NCBI RefSeq assembly: GCF_030269665.1
Contig: NZ_BSTS01000011.1
Location: 224,235 to 288,234, forward strand
DNA: 64,000 nt
From: Actinomycetospora sp. NBRC 106375
GTDB lineage: Bacteria; Actinomycetota; Actinomycetes; Mycobacteriales; Pseudonocardiaceae
Reading direction: 5' to 3'
The stretch's first letter is position 1, and every line of letters begins with the position of its first letter. The notes beneath the pieces were generated by a model. The model worked only from the letters and a program-made list of their open reading frames with translations. It did not search any database and was not told the origin of the DNA. Positions 57,123-64,000 of this stretch are shown here, piece after piece. The position numbers and the translations under genes were made by a program.

Positions 57123-57755
57123 GTGCCTCCCGCCGAGCCCGCGGCCGACCGCGCCTACCAGCTGACCAAGGAGCTCGTGCTCTCCGGCGAGCTGCCCGGA
57201 GGGCACCTGTTCAGCGAGGGCGACATCGCCACCCGGCTCGGCGTGAGCCGGACGCCGGTCCGCGAGGCGTTCCTGCGCCTGCAGGCCGAGGACCTGCTCA
57301 CCCTGATCCCCAAGCGCGGTGCGGTGGTCGCGCCGGTGCCGCCGGGGGAGGCCGAGGACGTCCTCGACGCCCGCGAGGCGATCGAGACGGCGGCGGTGCG
57401 CCGCCTGCTGCGCCGGCCCGACCAGGTGCCGCCGGCCGTGACGGCGCTGCGGGTCGTCGTCGACCGGCAGGAGGCGCACGCCCGCGCCGAGGACCTCGCG
57501 GCCCTCGCCGAGGCCGACGAGGAGTTCCACCGGGCGATCGTCGACGCCGGGCGCAACGCGCTGACCACGCGCTTCTACGCCACGCTCGGCGATCGGCAGC
57601 GCCGCATGAGCATCCGCACGTTCGGCCCGTCGCCCGACCTCGTGCCCGTCGTGATCGCGCAGCACCGGGGGCTGATCGAGGCGATCGCGGCGGGCGACGG
57701 CGCCGGGTTCGCCGAGGCCCTCCGGGCGCACCTCGACGGGACCCACCGGCGATGA
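57123..57755 (+). CDS. GntR-family (FCD) regulator
   Basis: 210 residues. Winged HTH: YQLTKELVLSGELPGGHLFS, EGDIATRLGVSRTPVREAFL and RLQAEDLL (about residues 12-60), then the FCD ligand domain with VLDAREAIETAAVRRLL, DEEFHRAIVDAGRN (Asp/His metal-binding region) and VIAQHRGLIEAIAAGD. Such regulators bind organic acids and control catabolic or transport genes. GTG 57123 is used. Its stop overlaps the MFS start by four bases, so the MFS gene is the likely target. A dyad upstream suggests autoregulation. Confidence 0.92.
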   Translation: MPPAEPAADRAYQLTKELVLSGELPGGHLFSEGDIATRLGVSRTPVREAFLRLQAEDLLTLIPKRGAVVAPVPPGEAEDVLDAREAIETAAVRRLLRRPDQVPPAVTALRVVVDRQEAHARAEDLAALAEADEEFHRAIVDAGRNALTTRFYATLGDRQRRMSIRTFGPSPDLVPVVIAQHRGLIEAIAAGDGAGFAEALRAHLDGTHRR

Positions 57756-58915
57756 CGCACCCCGGACGCCGCGCCGCCGCGGCCGTGCTGGTCTGCGGGT
57801 GGGGCGGCAACCAGTTCACGCCCCTGCTCGTCATGTACCGCGAGGCGGGGCTGTCGGTGGTCGCCGTCGACGCCCTGCTCGGCGCATACGTCGTCGGCCT
57901 GGTGCCCGGGCTGCTGATCGCGGGCCGGCTGTCGGGGCGCTGGGGGCGCAAGCCCGTGATGATCACCGGGGTCGTGCTGTCGCTGGCCGCGAGCCTGCTG
58001 CTCTCGCTGGGCGACCTCGGGACCGGCTGGATCGCCGCCGGCCGCCTCGTCACCGGGCTCGGCGTGGCGCTCGCGATGGGCGTCGGGTCCACCTGGGTCA
58101 CGGAGCTCTCGGCCCGCCACGGCGACTCGCGCGCGCTCGGTGCCCGGCGGGGCGCGCTGTGGCTGACGGTCGGGTTCGGTGCCGGGGCGGGGGTGGCCGG
58201 CGCCCTCGCGCAGTGGGGACCGGCCCCCTCGGTGCTCCCGTACCTCGTGCACGTCGGTGTCGCGCCGGCCGTGCTCGCCGTCGTGGTGTCCCTGCCCGAG
58301 ACGCGGGAGGGTGCCCCGGCGTCGCCCGCGGCGGGGGGCCACCGCCACCCGCGCTTCCGGCGGGTCGTGACGCCGATGGCGCCGTGGATCTTCGGCGCGG
58401 CCGGTGTCGCCTACGCGGTCATGCCGCAGCTCGTCGGCGACCACCTCGGGCGCTGGGGCCTCGCGTACTCGACGCTGCTCACGGTGTGCACCCTCGCCGT
58501 CGGGGCGGCGATCCAGCCGCTGGCCAAGCGCCTCGACCGCCTCACCAGCGCCCGCGCCGTCGTCGTCGGGATGGCGACGATGGCGGTGGGGCTCGGGGTC
58601 AGTGTCGTCGTGGCGGTGGTCCGCTCGCCCGTGGTCGCCCTGGCCGCGGCGCTCGTGCTGGGCGCCGCGTACGGGATCGCGATGGTGTCCGGGCTGCTCG
58701 AGCTGCAGCGCCTCGCCCGGCCCGCGGAGCTGCCGACCCTCGTCGGGATCTACTACGCGCTCGCCTACTCGGGCTTCCTGCTGCCCTCGATCCTCGCCGT
58801 GCTGAGCGCCGTCGCGAGCTACGCCGTGCTTCTCACCGGCCTGATGGCCTGCTCCCTGATCGGCATGGCCGTCGTCCTGCGCCACTCCCGGCGGCACCTG
58901 CCGGCGCCCGCGTGA
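57752..58915 (+). CDS. MFS transporter
   Basis: 387 residues with about 12 helices. Starts VLVCGWGGNQFTPLLVMYRE (residues 12-31); the MFS A-motif-like GRLSGRWGRKPVMITGVVLS is near residue 57-76, and a second-half loop AIQPLAKRLDRLTSARAVVV. Such GntR-coupled MFS proteins are probably drug or metabolite:H+ exporters or importers; the direction is unknown. The ATG overlaps the GntR stop by four bases. A hairpin (58918-58948) follows the stop. Confidence 0.9.
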   Translation: MTHPGRRAAAAVLVCGWGGNQFTPLLVMYREAGLSVVAVDALLGAYVVGLVPGLLIAGRLSGRWGRKPVMITGVVLSLAASLLLSLGDLGTGWIAAGRLVTGLGVALAMGVGSTWVTELSARHGDSRALGARRGALWLTVGFGAGAGVAGALAQWGPAPSVLPYLVHVGVAPAVLAVVVSLPETREGAPASPAAGGHRHPRFRRVVTPMAPWIFGAAGVAYAVMPQLVGDHLGRWGLAYSTLLTVCTLAVGAAIQPLAKRLDRLTSARAVVVGMATMAVGLGVSVVVAVVRSPVVALAAALVLGAAYGIAMVSGLLELQRLARPAELPTLVGIYYALAYSGFLLPSILAVLSAVASYAVLLTGLMACSLIGMAVVLRHSRRHLPAPA

Positions 58916-58917
58916 GC

Positions 58918-58948
58918 TCGGGCCGTCGTGCCGGTGCGCCCGGCCCGA
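58918..58948. terminator. Hairpin between MFS and SRPBCC genes
   Basis: TCGGGCCG (58918-58925) and CGGCCCGA (58941-58948) form an 8-bp stem with a 15-base loop, between the convergent MFS (58915) and SRPBCC (58952) stops. Shared terminator for both. Confidence 0.5.
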
Positions 58949-58951
58949 CCG

Positions 58952-59395
58952 TCAGGAGCGGACCCGGGTCTCGAGCTTCGTCAGGGCGGCCTTCCAGCCG
59001 GCCTCGGCGCCGTCGCGGCCGGGCGCAGGGTAGGGCCCGTCGCTGAGGGTCATCCGGGTCTTCGGGCCGTGGTCGTGGAGCTCGACCCGCAGCACGCTGG
59101 GCTCGGGCATGCCCATCTCGGGCATCGGGTCCGACCGCAGCACCAGCAGCTGGGGCTCGACGAGCTCGACGATGTCGTAGCCGATGCGGAACGCGCCGCG
59201 CGGCGTGCGCATCGTGATCTCGTAGCGGCCGCCCACGCGGAGGTCGATGCGGATGCCGTCGCGAGGCACCTCCACGTGCTCGGGGCCGTACCAGGCCGCG
59301 AGCTCGTCGGGGTCGGTCCAGGCCCGGAACACCTGCTCGCGGGGCGCGTCGAACACCCGGGTGACGAGGACGTGGCCGTCAGTGGGTTCGCTCAT
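58952..59395 (-). CDS. SRPBCC (AHSA1-like) domain protein
   Basis: 147 residues, START/Bet v 1-like fold of the AHSA1 family: VFDAPREQVFRAWTDPDELAAWYGPEHVEV (quoted in parts: VFDAPREQVFRAWTDPDEL, AAWYGPEHVE), RVGGRYEITMRTPRGAFR and a C-terminal helix with GAEAGWKAALTKLET. These proteins bind hydrophobic ligands; their function is often unknown. The gene follows the ArsR-type regulator on the same strand and overlaps it by 17 bp, a very common actinobacterial ArsR-SRPBCC operon. Confidence 0.9.
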   Translation of the reverse strand: MSEPTDGHVLVTRVFDAPREQVFRAWTDPDELAAWYGPEHVEVPRDGIRIDLRVGGRYEITMRTPRGAFRIGYDIVELVEPQLLVLRSDPMPEMGMPEPSVLRVELHDHGPKTRMTLSDGPYPAPGRDGAEAGWKAALTKLETRVRS

Positions 59396-59825
59396 CGTGG
59401 TCTCCTGCTCGGTCGGGCGCGGGGGTGTCGGGCGTGGGGGTGTCGGACGCGGGGGTGCAGGACGCGGGGGTGTCGGGCGCGGGGGTGTCGGGTCCGGGAC
59501 CGTCGGGCCCGCGTCGGTGCAGGTGGGCGTCGAGGCGGTCCAGGCGGTCGTGCCAGGTGCGGGTCCGCTCCTGCATCCAGCTGATCGCGGCGTCGAACGG
59601 CTCGGCCTGCAGGCGGTTGCGCCGCCACTGCGCGTCGCGGGTGCGGGTGATCAGTCCGGCGTGCTCGAGGACCCGCAGGTGCCGCGAGATCGCCGGCAGG
59701 CTGATCGTGAACTGCGCGGCGATCTCGCCGACCGTGGCCTCGCCCCGCGCCAGCAGCGTGAGGATCTCGCGGCGGGTGGGGTCGGCGAGCGCGGCGAAGG
59801 TCGAGCTGAGCCGGTCGGTGGTCAT
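59379..59825 (-). CDS. ArsR-family regulator with repetitive tail
   Basis: 148 residues. ArsR winged HTH: TFAALADPTRREILTLLARG, EATVGEIAAQFTISLPAISR and HLRVLEHAGLITRT (about residues 8-65). The dimer helix is RTWHDRLDRLDAHL. A Pro/Thr/Asp-rich tail follows (PDTPAPDTPASCTPASDTPT and similar), encoded by a 15-bp tandem repeat (59418-59507). Classical metal-binding Cys residues are absent, so it senses something else. The ATG at 59825 (MTTDRL) is used; an ATG four codons earlier is possible. A TTAA-based dyad lies upstream (59850-59869). Confidence 0.88.
   Translation of the reverse strand: MTTDRLSSTFAALADPTRREILTLLARGEATVGEIAAQFTISLPAISRHLRVLEHAGLITRTRDAQWRRNRLQAEPFDAAISWMQERTRTWHDRLDRLDAHLHRRGPDGPGPDTPAPDTPASCTPASDTPTPDTPAPDRAGDHDERTH
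59418..59507 (-). repeat. 15-bp tandem repeats in the ArsR gene tail
   Basis: Five copies of a CGCGGGGGTGTCGGG-like unit plus one degenerate copy (59493-59507), each 15 bp. They encode five-residue repeats (Pro-Asp-Thr-Pro-Ala type) on the minus strand. Two copies are identical (59463 and 59478), so the tract is likely to vary in copy number. Confidence 0.85.
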
Positions 59826-59849
59826 GTGCTCCCGCACTGAACAAGGTCG

Positions 59850-59869
59850 TTAATTGCGCTACCAGTTAA
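59850..59869. promoter_or_regulatory. ArsR-type operator candidate
   Basis: TTAATTG-CGCTAC-CAGTTAA: a 7-bp dyad with one mismatch, 25 bp upstream of the ArsR start codon. Its AT content stands out. The matching half TTAA is typical for ArsR/SmtB operators, so it is probably the autoregulatory site. Confidence 0.5.
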
Positions 59870-59956
59870 ACGCGTCGACGAGGGCCTGGCAATGGTGTCG
59901 AGCGGTCCCGCGCGCGATGCTGCCGATGACCGTCGCGCCCGCCCGAGGAGATGACC

Positions 59957-60730
59957 ATGTCCGTGCTCACCGCCTTCGCCGACGCGCTGCGCTCCGGCGC
60001 CGTCGAGGTCGTGGACCTGACCACGCCGCTGCAGGAGTCGACGCCGATCCTCGAGCTGCCCGAGCCGTTCGCGAACACCTCGCGGTTCCGGCTCGAGGAG
60101 CTCTCGCGCTACGACGACCGCGGGCCGGCCTGGTACTGGAACGACATCCACACCGGCGAGCACACGGGCACCCACCTCGACGCCCCGAACCACTGGGTCA
60201 CCGGGCGCGACGGGGCGGACGTCTCCCAGGTGCCGATGTCGACGCTCGTCGCCCCGGCCGCGGTGATCGACAAGACCGCGGAGGTCGAGAAGGACCCCGA
60301 CTTCCTGCTCGAGGTCGCCCACCTCGAGGCGTGGCAGGACGAGCACGGCCCGCTCCCCGCGGGCGGATGGCTCCTGTACCGCACCGGCTGGGAGGCGCGG
60401 GGCGGGACGCAGGAGGAGTTCGTGAACGCCGACGCCGATGGCCCGCACACGCCGGGGGTGTCGGCGGAGTGCGCCCGGTGGATCGCCCAGGAGTCGCCGC
60501 TGACGGGGTTCGGCGTCGAGACCGTCGGCACCGACGCCGGCGCGGCGGGCGGCTTCGACCCGCCGTTCTCGTGCCACCACTACCTCATGGGCGCGCACCG
60601 GTGGGGCCTGACGAGCCTGCGCAACCTCGGCCGCCTCCCGGCGACGGGCGCGGTGCTCCTGGTCTCGCCGCTGCCGATCGTCGGGGGCTCGGGGTCGCCG
60701 GCCCGGGTGCTGGCGCTGGTGGAGCCGTGA
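59957..60730 (+). CDS. Cyclase-family (kynurenine formamidase/isatin hydrolase-like) metallohydrolase
   Basis: 257 residues. The metal-binding signature H-x-G-T-H-x-D-A-P-x-H is seen as EHTGTHLDAPNHW (about residues 68-80), with an upstream His in DIHTGEH. Members of this family hydrolyse amide or enol bonds: kynurenine formamidase, isatin hydrolase, and cyclase-type ring opening enzymes. Trp-rich WYWNDIH is near the active site. ATG 59957 is preferred to 59951 since GAGGAG is then placed six bases away. The stop overlaps the TPP-enzyme start by four bases, so the two enzymes act together. Confidence 0.88.
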   Translation: MSVLTAFADALRSGAVEVVDLTTPLQESTPILELPEPFANTSRFRLEELSRYDDRGPAWYWNDIHTGEHTGTHLDAPNHWVTGRDGADVSQVPMSTLVAPAAVIDKTAEVEKDPDFLLEVAHLEAWQDEHGPLPAGGWLLYRTGWEARGGTQEEFVNADADGPHTPGVSAECARWIAQESPLTGFGVETVGTDAGAAGGFDPPFSCHHYLMGAHRWGLTSLRNLGRLPATGAVLLVSPLPIVGGSGSPARVLALVEP

Positions 60731-62334
60731 TCGTCGCGGACCGGGTCGGGACGCTGCTCGCGGACCTCGGCGTCGGGCGCGCGTTCGGTGTGGTCGGTAG
60801 CGGGAACTTCCACGTGACGAACGCGCTGCGGGACGCGGGTGTGCCCTACACCGCCGCGCGGCACGAGGGCGGCGCGGCGACGATGGCCGACGCCTACGCC
60901 CGCACGTCCGGCTCGGTCGGCGTCCTCACGGTGCACCAGGGCTGCGGGCTGACCAACGCGATGACCGGGATCGCGGAGGCGGCGAAGTCGCGCACGCCGC
61001 TGCTGGTGCTCGCGGCCGAGACCGGGGGAGCGGCGGTCCGGTCCAACTTCCGCGTCGACCAGGACGCGCTGGCCCGCGCGGTCGGGGCCGTGCCCGAGCG
61101 GGTGCACACGGCGGCGTCGGCGGCGGCCGACGTCGTGCGCGCCTACGGGATCTGCCGCGACCAGCGCCGCACGGTCGTGCTGAACCTGCCGCTGGACGTG
61201 CAGGCCGCCGAGGCCGTGCCCGGCGCTGTTCCGGCGCGGACGACCTGGGCGGCGCCGCGCCCCGATCCGGCGTCGGTGGCGGCGCTCGCGGAGCTGCTCG
61301 ACGGTGCGCAGCGCCCGGTGTTCATCGCCGGACGTGGTGCTCGCGGAGCGCGGGCGGAGCTCGAGGCGCTGGCCGACCGCTGCGGGGCGCTGCTCGCGAC
61401 CAGCGCCGTCGCGCACGGGCTCTTCACCGGGTCGCCCTGGTCGCTGGGCATCTCCGGAGGCTTCTCGGGCCGGCTCGCGGCGTCGTTGATCGCGGACGCC
61501 GACGTGGTCGTGGCCTGGGGCGCGTCGCTGACGATGTGGACCACTCGGCACGGGGAGCTCGTCCGCGACGCCGTGCTGGCGCAGGTCGACGACACCCCGG
61601 AAGCCCTCGGCGCGCAGCGCCCGGTGTCCCTCGGTGTGCTGGGTGACGTGGGGGCGACGGCGCGGGACGTGCTCGAGGTCGTCTGGAAGTCCGAGGGGTA
61701 CCGGAGCGAGGCGGTCGGGCGGCAGCTGCGGGCCGCGCGGCACCCGGTACCCGACGAGGTGCCGGGCGAGCGGATCGACCCGCGGCTGCTCTCCGCCGCG
61801 CTCGACGAGCTGCTGCCCGCCGAGCGCACGGTGGCCGTGGACTCCGGCAACTTCATGGGCTACCCGTCGGCCTACCTGCAGGTGCCCGACGAGGCCGGGT
61901 TCTGCTTCACCCAGGGCTTCCAGTCGATCGGGCTGGGGCTCGCGACGGGCATCGGCGCGGCGCTGGCGCGTCCGGACCGTCTGGCCGTCGCGGCGTGTGG
62001 CGACGGCGGGTTCCTCATGGGGATCGCGGAGCTGGAGACGGCGGTGCGGCTCGGGCTCGGCATGGTCGTCGTCCTGTACGACGACGCCGGCTACGGCGCG
62101 GAGTTCCACCACTTCGCGGGCGCCGACCACGACACCGTCCGGTTCCCGGACACCGACCTCGCGGCCATCGCGCGGGGGTACGGGTGCGACGGGGCGGTCG
62201 TCCGGTCCCGCGCCGACCTCGCCGCACTGCACGGATGGCTGTCCGGGCCCCGGGACCGGCCGATCCTGCTCGACGCCAAGATCACCTCCGACGGGCCGTC
62301 CTGGTGGTTGGCGGAGGCGTTCAAGGGTCACTGA
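60727..62334 (+). CDS. Thiamine-diphosphate-dependent enzyme (decarboxylase/acetolactate synthase-like)
   Basis: 535 residues, standard TPP-enzyme three-domain architecture. Catalytic Glu47 in ARHEGGAATMADAYART (activates TPP), middle domain about 190-320, and the TPP/Mg2+ site GDGGFLMGIAELETAVRLGL (about 423-442) followed by VLYDDAGYG; the second metal ligand is Asp-Asp in place of the usual Asn-Asn. Best matches by motif are benzoylformate decarboxylase or acetolactate synthase-like enzymes. GTG 60727 overlaps the cyclase stop (GTGA). A 2-oxo acid decarboxylase acting on the cyclase product is a reasonable model. The 3' end overlaps the convergent transporter gene by seven bases. Confidence 0.88.
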   Translation: MIVADRVGTLLADLGVGRAFGVVGSGNFHVTNALRDAGVPYTAARHEGGAATMADAYARTSGSVGVLTVHQGCGLTNAMTGIAEAAKSRTPLLVLAAETGGAAVRSNFRVDQDALARAVGAVPERVHTAASAAADVVRAYGICRDQRRTVVLNLPLDVQAAEAVPGAVPARTTWAAPRPDPASVAALAELLDGAQRPVFIAGRGARGARAELEALADRCGALLATSAVAHGLFTGSPWSLGISGGFSGRLAASLIADADVVVAWGASLTMWTTRHGELVRDAVLAQVDDTPEALGAQRPVSLGVLGDVGATARDVLEVVWKSEGYRSEAVGRQLRAARHPVPDEVPGERIDPRLLSAALDELLPAERTVAVDSGNFMGYPSAYLQVPDEAGFCFTQGFQSIGLGLATGIGAALARPDRLAVAACGDGGFLMGIAELETAVRLGLGMVVVLYDDAGYGAEFHHFAGADHDTVRFPDTDLAAIARGYGCDGAVVRSRADLAALHGWLSGPRDRPILLDAKITSDGPSWWLAEAFKGH

Positions 62335-63383
62335 CCGGTGCGTGTACCGGGTGGCTCGGGTGGCTCGGCGGTCTCGGGTGGCTCGGCGGTCTCGGGTGGC
62401 TCGGCGGTCTCGGGTGGCTCGGCGGTCTCGGGTGGCTCGGCGGTCTCGGGTGGCTCGGCCCAGCGGATGAGCGCGATCGCGGCGACGACGAGCACGCCGC
62501 CGACGATCTGTGTGGCGGTGGGTCGCTGGGCCACGAGCCACCAGGCGCCCAGCACGGCGAACAGCACCTCGCTCAGCCCGACGAACGACGCGAGGCGGGA
62601 CCCGAGGCGTCCGACGGCCGCGATGCCGGTAAGGTAGGCGAGCGCCGTGGACAGCGCCGCGACGAGGACGACGCCGACCCACCAGGGCGCGGGCGCGCCG
62701 GCGAGGTCGATCGGGTCGGTGGTGGCCTCGAGCGGCAGGAGGCCCACGGCGCCGACGAGCAGCACGACCGCCGTGCCGACGAGCGCGCCGCCTGCCGTGA
62801 GGACGATCGCCGGCGGACCGCCGTCGCCCGGGCCGGCGGACAGCCGGAAGTACGCCGCGAGGCACACCGCCGCGCCGAGCCCCCACAGCACGCCGACGAC
62901 GTCGACCGCGGCGCCACGGGCCACGTCGAGGACGAGCACGAGGCCGGCGATCGCGAGCGCCGCGCCGACCAGCGTGGCCGGGCGGGGCCGCGCCCGGGTG
63001 CGGGCCCACGTCCAGCCGAGCAGCAGGACCGGCGCGGTGTACTCGATGAGGAGCGCGACGCCGACCGAGAGGTGACCGACGGCGCTGAAGTAGCAGACCT
63101 GCGCCCCGGCGAGCGGGACGAGCCCGTAGATCGCGATGGCGCGGAGGTGCCCGGCACGGGGGCGCCAGCCGCGCGCCACGACGACCACCAGCGGCACCGC
63201 GAGCAGCAGCGCGCCGCCGCCGAGCCGTCCGAAGACCACCGCGAGCGGCGACCACCCGGTGGCCAGCAACGACGCCGCGAACGGACCGGCGAGCCCGAAC
63301 GCCAGCCCCGACAGCAACGCGATCGCGAGGCCGGGCGCCGTGCGCGTCGGTCGCGGTTCGGCGCCGGTGCCGGGGAGGCCCAC
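62328..63383 (-). CDS. EamA/DMT-family transporter with repeat tail
   Basis: 351 residues, ten predicted helices in two EamA repeats: LAIALLSGLAFGLAGPFAAS, AGAQVCYFSAVGHLSVGVALL, LIEYTAPVLLLGWTW, then AALSTALAYLTGIAAVGRLG and VGLSEVLFAVLGAWWLVAQR. Exports small metabolites or amino acids. The C-terminal 40 residues are repeats of AEPPET (about six copies) coded by an 18-bp tandem repeat (62359-62448). GTG 63383 is used. The tail adds negative charge on the cytoplasmic side; its role is unknown. Confidence 0.9.
   Translation of the reverse strand: MGLPGTGAEPRPTRTAPGLAIALLSGLAFGLAGPFAASLLATGWSPLAVVFGRLGGGALLLAVPLVVVVARGWRPRAGHLRAIAIYGLVPLAGAQVCYFSAVGHLSVGVALLIEYTAPVLLLGWTWARTRARPRPATLVGAALAIAGLVLVLDVARGAAVDVVGVLWGLGAAVCLAAYFRLSAGPGDGGPPAIVLTAGGALVGTAVVLLVGAVGLLPLEATTDPIDLAGAPAPWWVGVVLVAALSTALAYLTGIAAVGRLGSRLASFVGLSEVLFAVLGAWWLVAQRPTATQIVGGVLVVAAIALIRWAEPPETAEPPETAEPPETAEPPETAEPPETAEPPEPPGTRTGQ
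62359..62448 (-). repeat. 18-bp tandem repeats in the EamA gene tail
   Basis: Five identical copies of GGTGGCTCGGCGGTCTCG start at 62359, 62377, 62395, 62413 and 62431; partial copies flank them. They code for AEPPET units and keep frame (18 = 6 codons), so copy number can vary without frameshift. Not a CRISPR: there are no spacers. Confidence 0.9.
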
Positions 63384-63473
63384 GTCCGGTGATCAGAGCA
63401 GTCGGTGCGGGGCGGGGCAAGGAGCGGTGGTCCGGTCACGACGGGTGCCGCGGAGGTCGTGGCCCGGCAATGA

Positions 63474-64000
63474 TCAGAAGGGCGGCGGGTCGTCGAGGCC
63501 GGGGACGAGCGCGGTGGCGCCGGTCGGGGTGGCGGTCGGGGTGGTGGTCGGGGTGGTGGTCGGGGTGGTGGTTGAGCGGCGCAGGAGGTCGCGGGTGCCG
63601 GGGCCGCGGGGGGTGGGGACGGTCGGCGGGGTGGTGCGGCGCCGGCGGGGGCCGGTGAGGTCTCGGGCGTCGAGGCCGCGCCCGTCGCGGGCTTTCTCGC
63701 GGTCGCCGTCGGAGCGGTGGTCGCCGTCGCGGTCGTTGCCGTCGTGGTCGGTGCTGTCGGTGGTGGTGCCGTGGTGGTCGAGTTCGTGTTCGGGCAGGGG
63801 TCGGGGGGTTGTGGTGGGCAGGGGCGCGGGCAGGGGTCGGATGATCCGGGGTGGGCGGGTTTCGTAGGTCGCGCCGGCGCGGGTGGTGATCAGGAAGCGG
63901 CCGGGTTCGGGTTGGGTGACCTGCCAGCCGCCGTGGTGTTTGGCGCGGTGGTGGTGTCGGCACCAGCAGCCCAGGGCGCGGGAGAGGGTGGGTCCGCCCA
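63474..64000 (-). CDS. DUF222/HNH endonuclease, C-terminal part
   Basis: Partial: 175 codons visible, 5' end outside the window. The HNH region is recognisable: LGCWCRHHHRAKHHGGWQVT (about 20 residues) followed by PGRFLITTRAGATYETRPP, the end of the HNH zinc-finger domain found in the 13E12 repeat family (DUF222) of actinobacterial proteins. The tail is low complexity: Asp/His/Gly-rich (DHDGNDRDGDHRSDGD), then TTTP repeats (TTTPTTTPTTTPTATPTG). Family copies are numerous in actinobacterial genomes and behave as repeated accessory genes. The stop TGA is at 63474-63476; nothing else is seen up to 63384. Confidence 0.8.
   Translation of the reverse strand, partial: GGPTLSRALGCWCRHHHRAKHHGGWQVTQPEPGRFLITTRAGATYETRPPRIIRPLPAPLPTTTPRPLPEHELDHHGTTTDSTDHDGNDRDGDHRSDGDREKARDGRGLDARDLTGPRRRRTTPPTVPTPRGPGTRDLLRRSTTTPTTTPTTTPTATPTGATALVPGLDDPPPF

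Noticed and set aside
60727..62334. Assignment as acetolactate synthase (IlvB)
   Set aside because: No small regulatory subunit is adjacent, the second metal motif is Asp-Asp instead of Asn-Asn, and the partner is a cyclase; a decarboxylase is at least as likely.
62359..62448. Possible CRISPR array
   Set aside because: Direct tandem 18-bp repeats without spacers that encode a repeat peptide in frame.
60580..63420. Minus-strand frame of 946 codons across the cyclase, TPP and EamA genes
   Set aside because: Crosses three real genes in another frame; Arg/Gly/His-rich with no domain.
1..64000. tRNA or rRNA genes, integrase, transposase, attachment sites
   Set aside because: No cloverleaf, rRNA core or mobile-element protein motif was found in either strand by eye; this is not a substitute for tRNAscan or an IS search.

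Overview
The window is 64 kb of very GC-rich DNA with strongly G/C-ending codons, dense short operons, GTG and TTG starts and 4-bp stop/start overlaps. Gene content (an ECF42-type sigma factor with a DGPF partner, many TetR/GntR/XRE/HxlR regulators, a DUF222/HNH endonuclease, no tRNA or rRNA seen) points to a soil actinobacterium, most likely Pseudonocardiales (Pseudonocardia or Actinomycetospora type). That placement is inference. No phage, integrase, insertion sequence or CRISPR array was found. The window reads as an accessory, catabolism-rich chromosomal region.

Layout. 1-6.4 kb: a partial metallo-hydrolase, a small membrane protein, Lon protease with a ClgR-like site, HxlR regulator, a degenerate PfkB-fold protein, then a TMEM165/GDT1-family gene behind a clear yybP-ykoY manganese riboswitch. 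6.4-15.6 kb: Na+/H+ antiporter, NAD kinase, ferredoxin reductase, AraC, VOC protein, FMN reductase, thioesterase, a deletion scar made of two gene tails, and a divergent SDR/TetR pair with two operators. 15.6-25.6 kb: an eight-gene overlapping operon (two acyl-CoA ligases, three-subunit molybdenum hydroxylase, SDR, metallo-hydrolase, alpha/beta hydrolase) with a divergent TetR gene. 25.6-28.9 kb: frameshifted methyltransferase, membrane-anchored hydrolase, ECF42 sigma factor and DGPF protein with a matching promoter. 29-35.8 kb: enoyl-CoA hydratase, GntR regulator and a five-gene aromatic hydroxylation/meta-cleavage operon. 35.8-42.8 kb: patatin, monooxygenase-like ABM protein, membrane metallophosphoesterase, methionine aminopeptidase, XRE regulators, aldo/keto reductase, FMN reductase. 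42.8-45 kb: azlCD exporter with Lrp regulator and a TRIC-type channel. 45-50.7 kb: quinate/shikimate use (QuiC fusion, shikimate dehydrogenase, TetR, MFS symporter, lactonase-like hydrolase) with one operator sequence on both sides of the TetR gene. 50.7-55 kb: an alkylsulfatase pseudogene carrying a 25-bp tandem triplication, and a giant LAL regulator. 55-64 kb: LapA-like and AI-2E-family membrane proteins, GntR/MFS pair, ArsR/SRPBCC pair, a cyclase plus thiamine-diphosphate enzyme, an EamA transporter with a repeat tail, and the end of a DUF222/HNH gene.

How the genes fit together. Three catabolic modules stand out: the Mo-hydroxylase/CoA-ligase operon (its logic resembles furoate degradation), the meta-cleavage operon, and the quinate/shikimate operon. 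A possible fourth is the cyclase plus TPP pair, which could open an isatin-like ring and decarboxylate the product. Several genes show recent decay (SDR/XRE scar, methyltransferase, alkylsulfatase), and several intact proteins have lost canonical catalytic residues (PfkB-fold protein, SDR of the Mo operon, C-terminal domain of QuiC). All functions are read from sequence motifs only.
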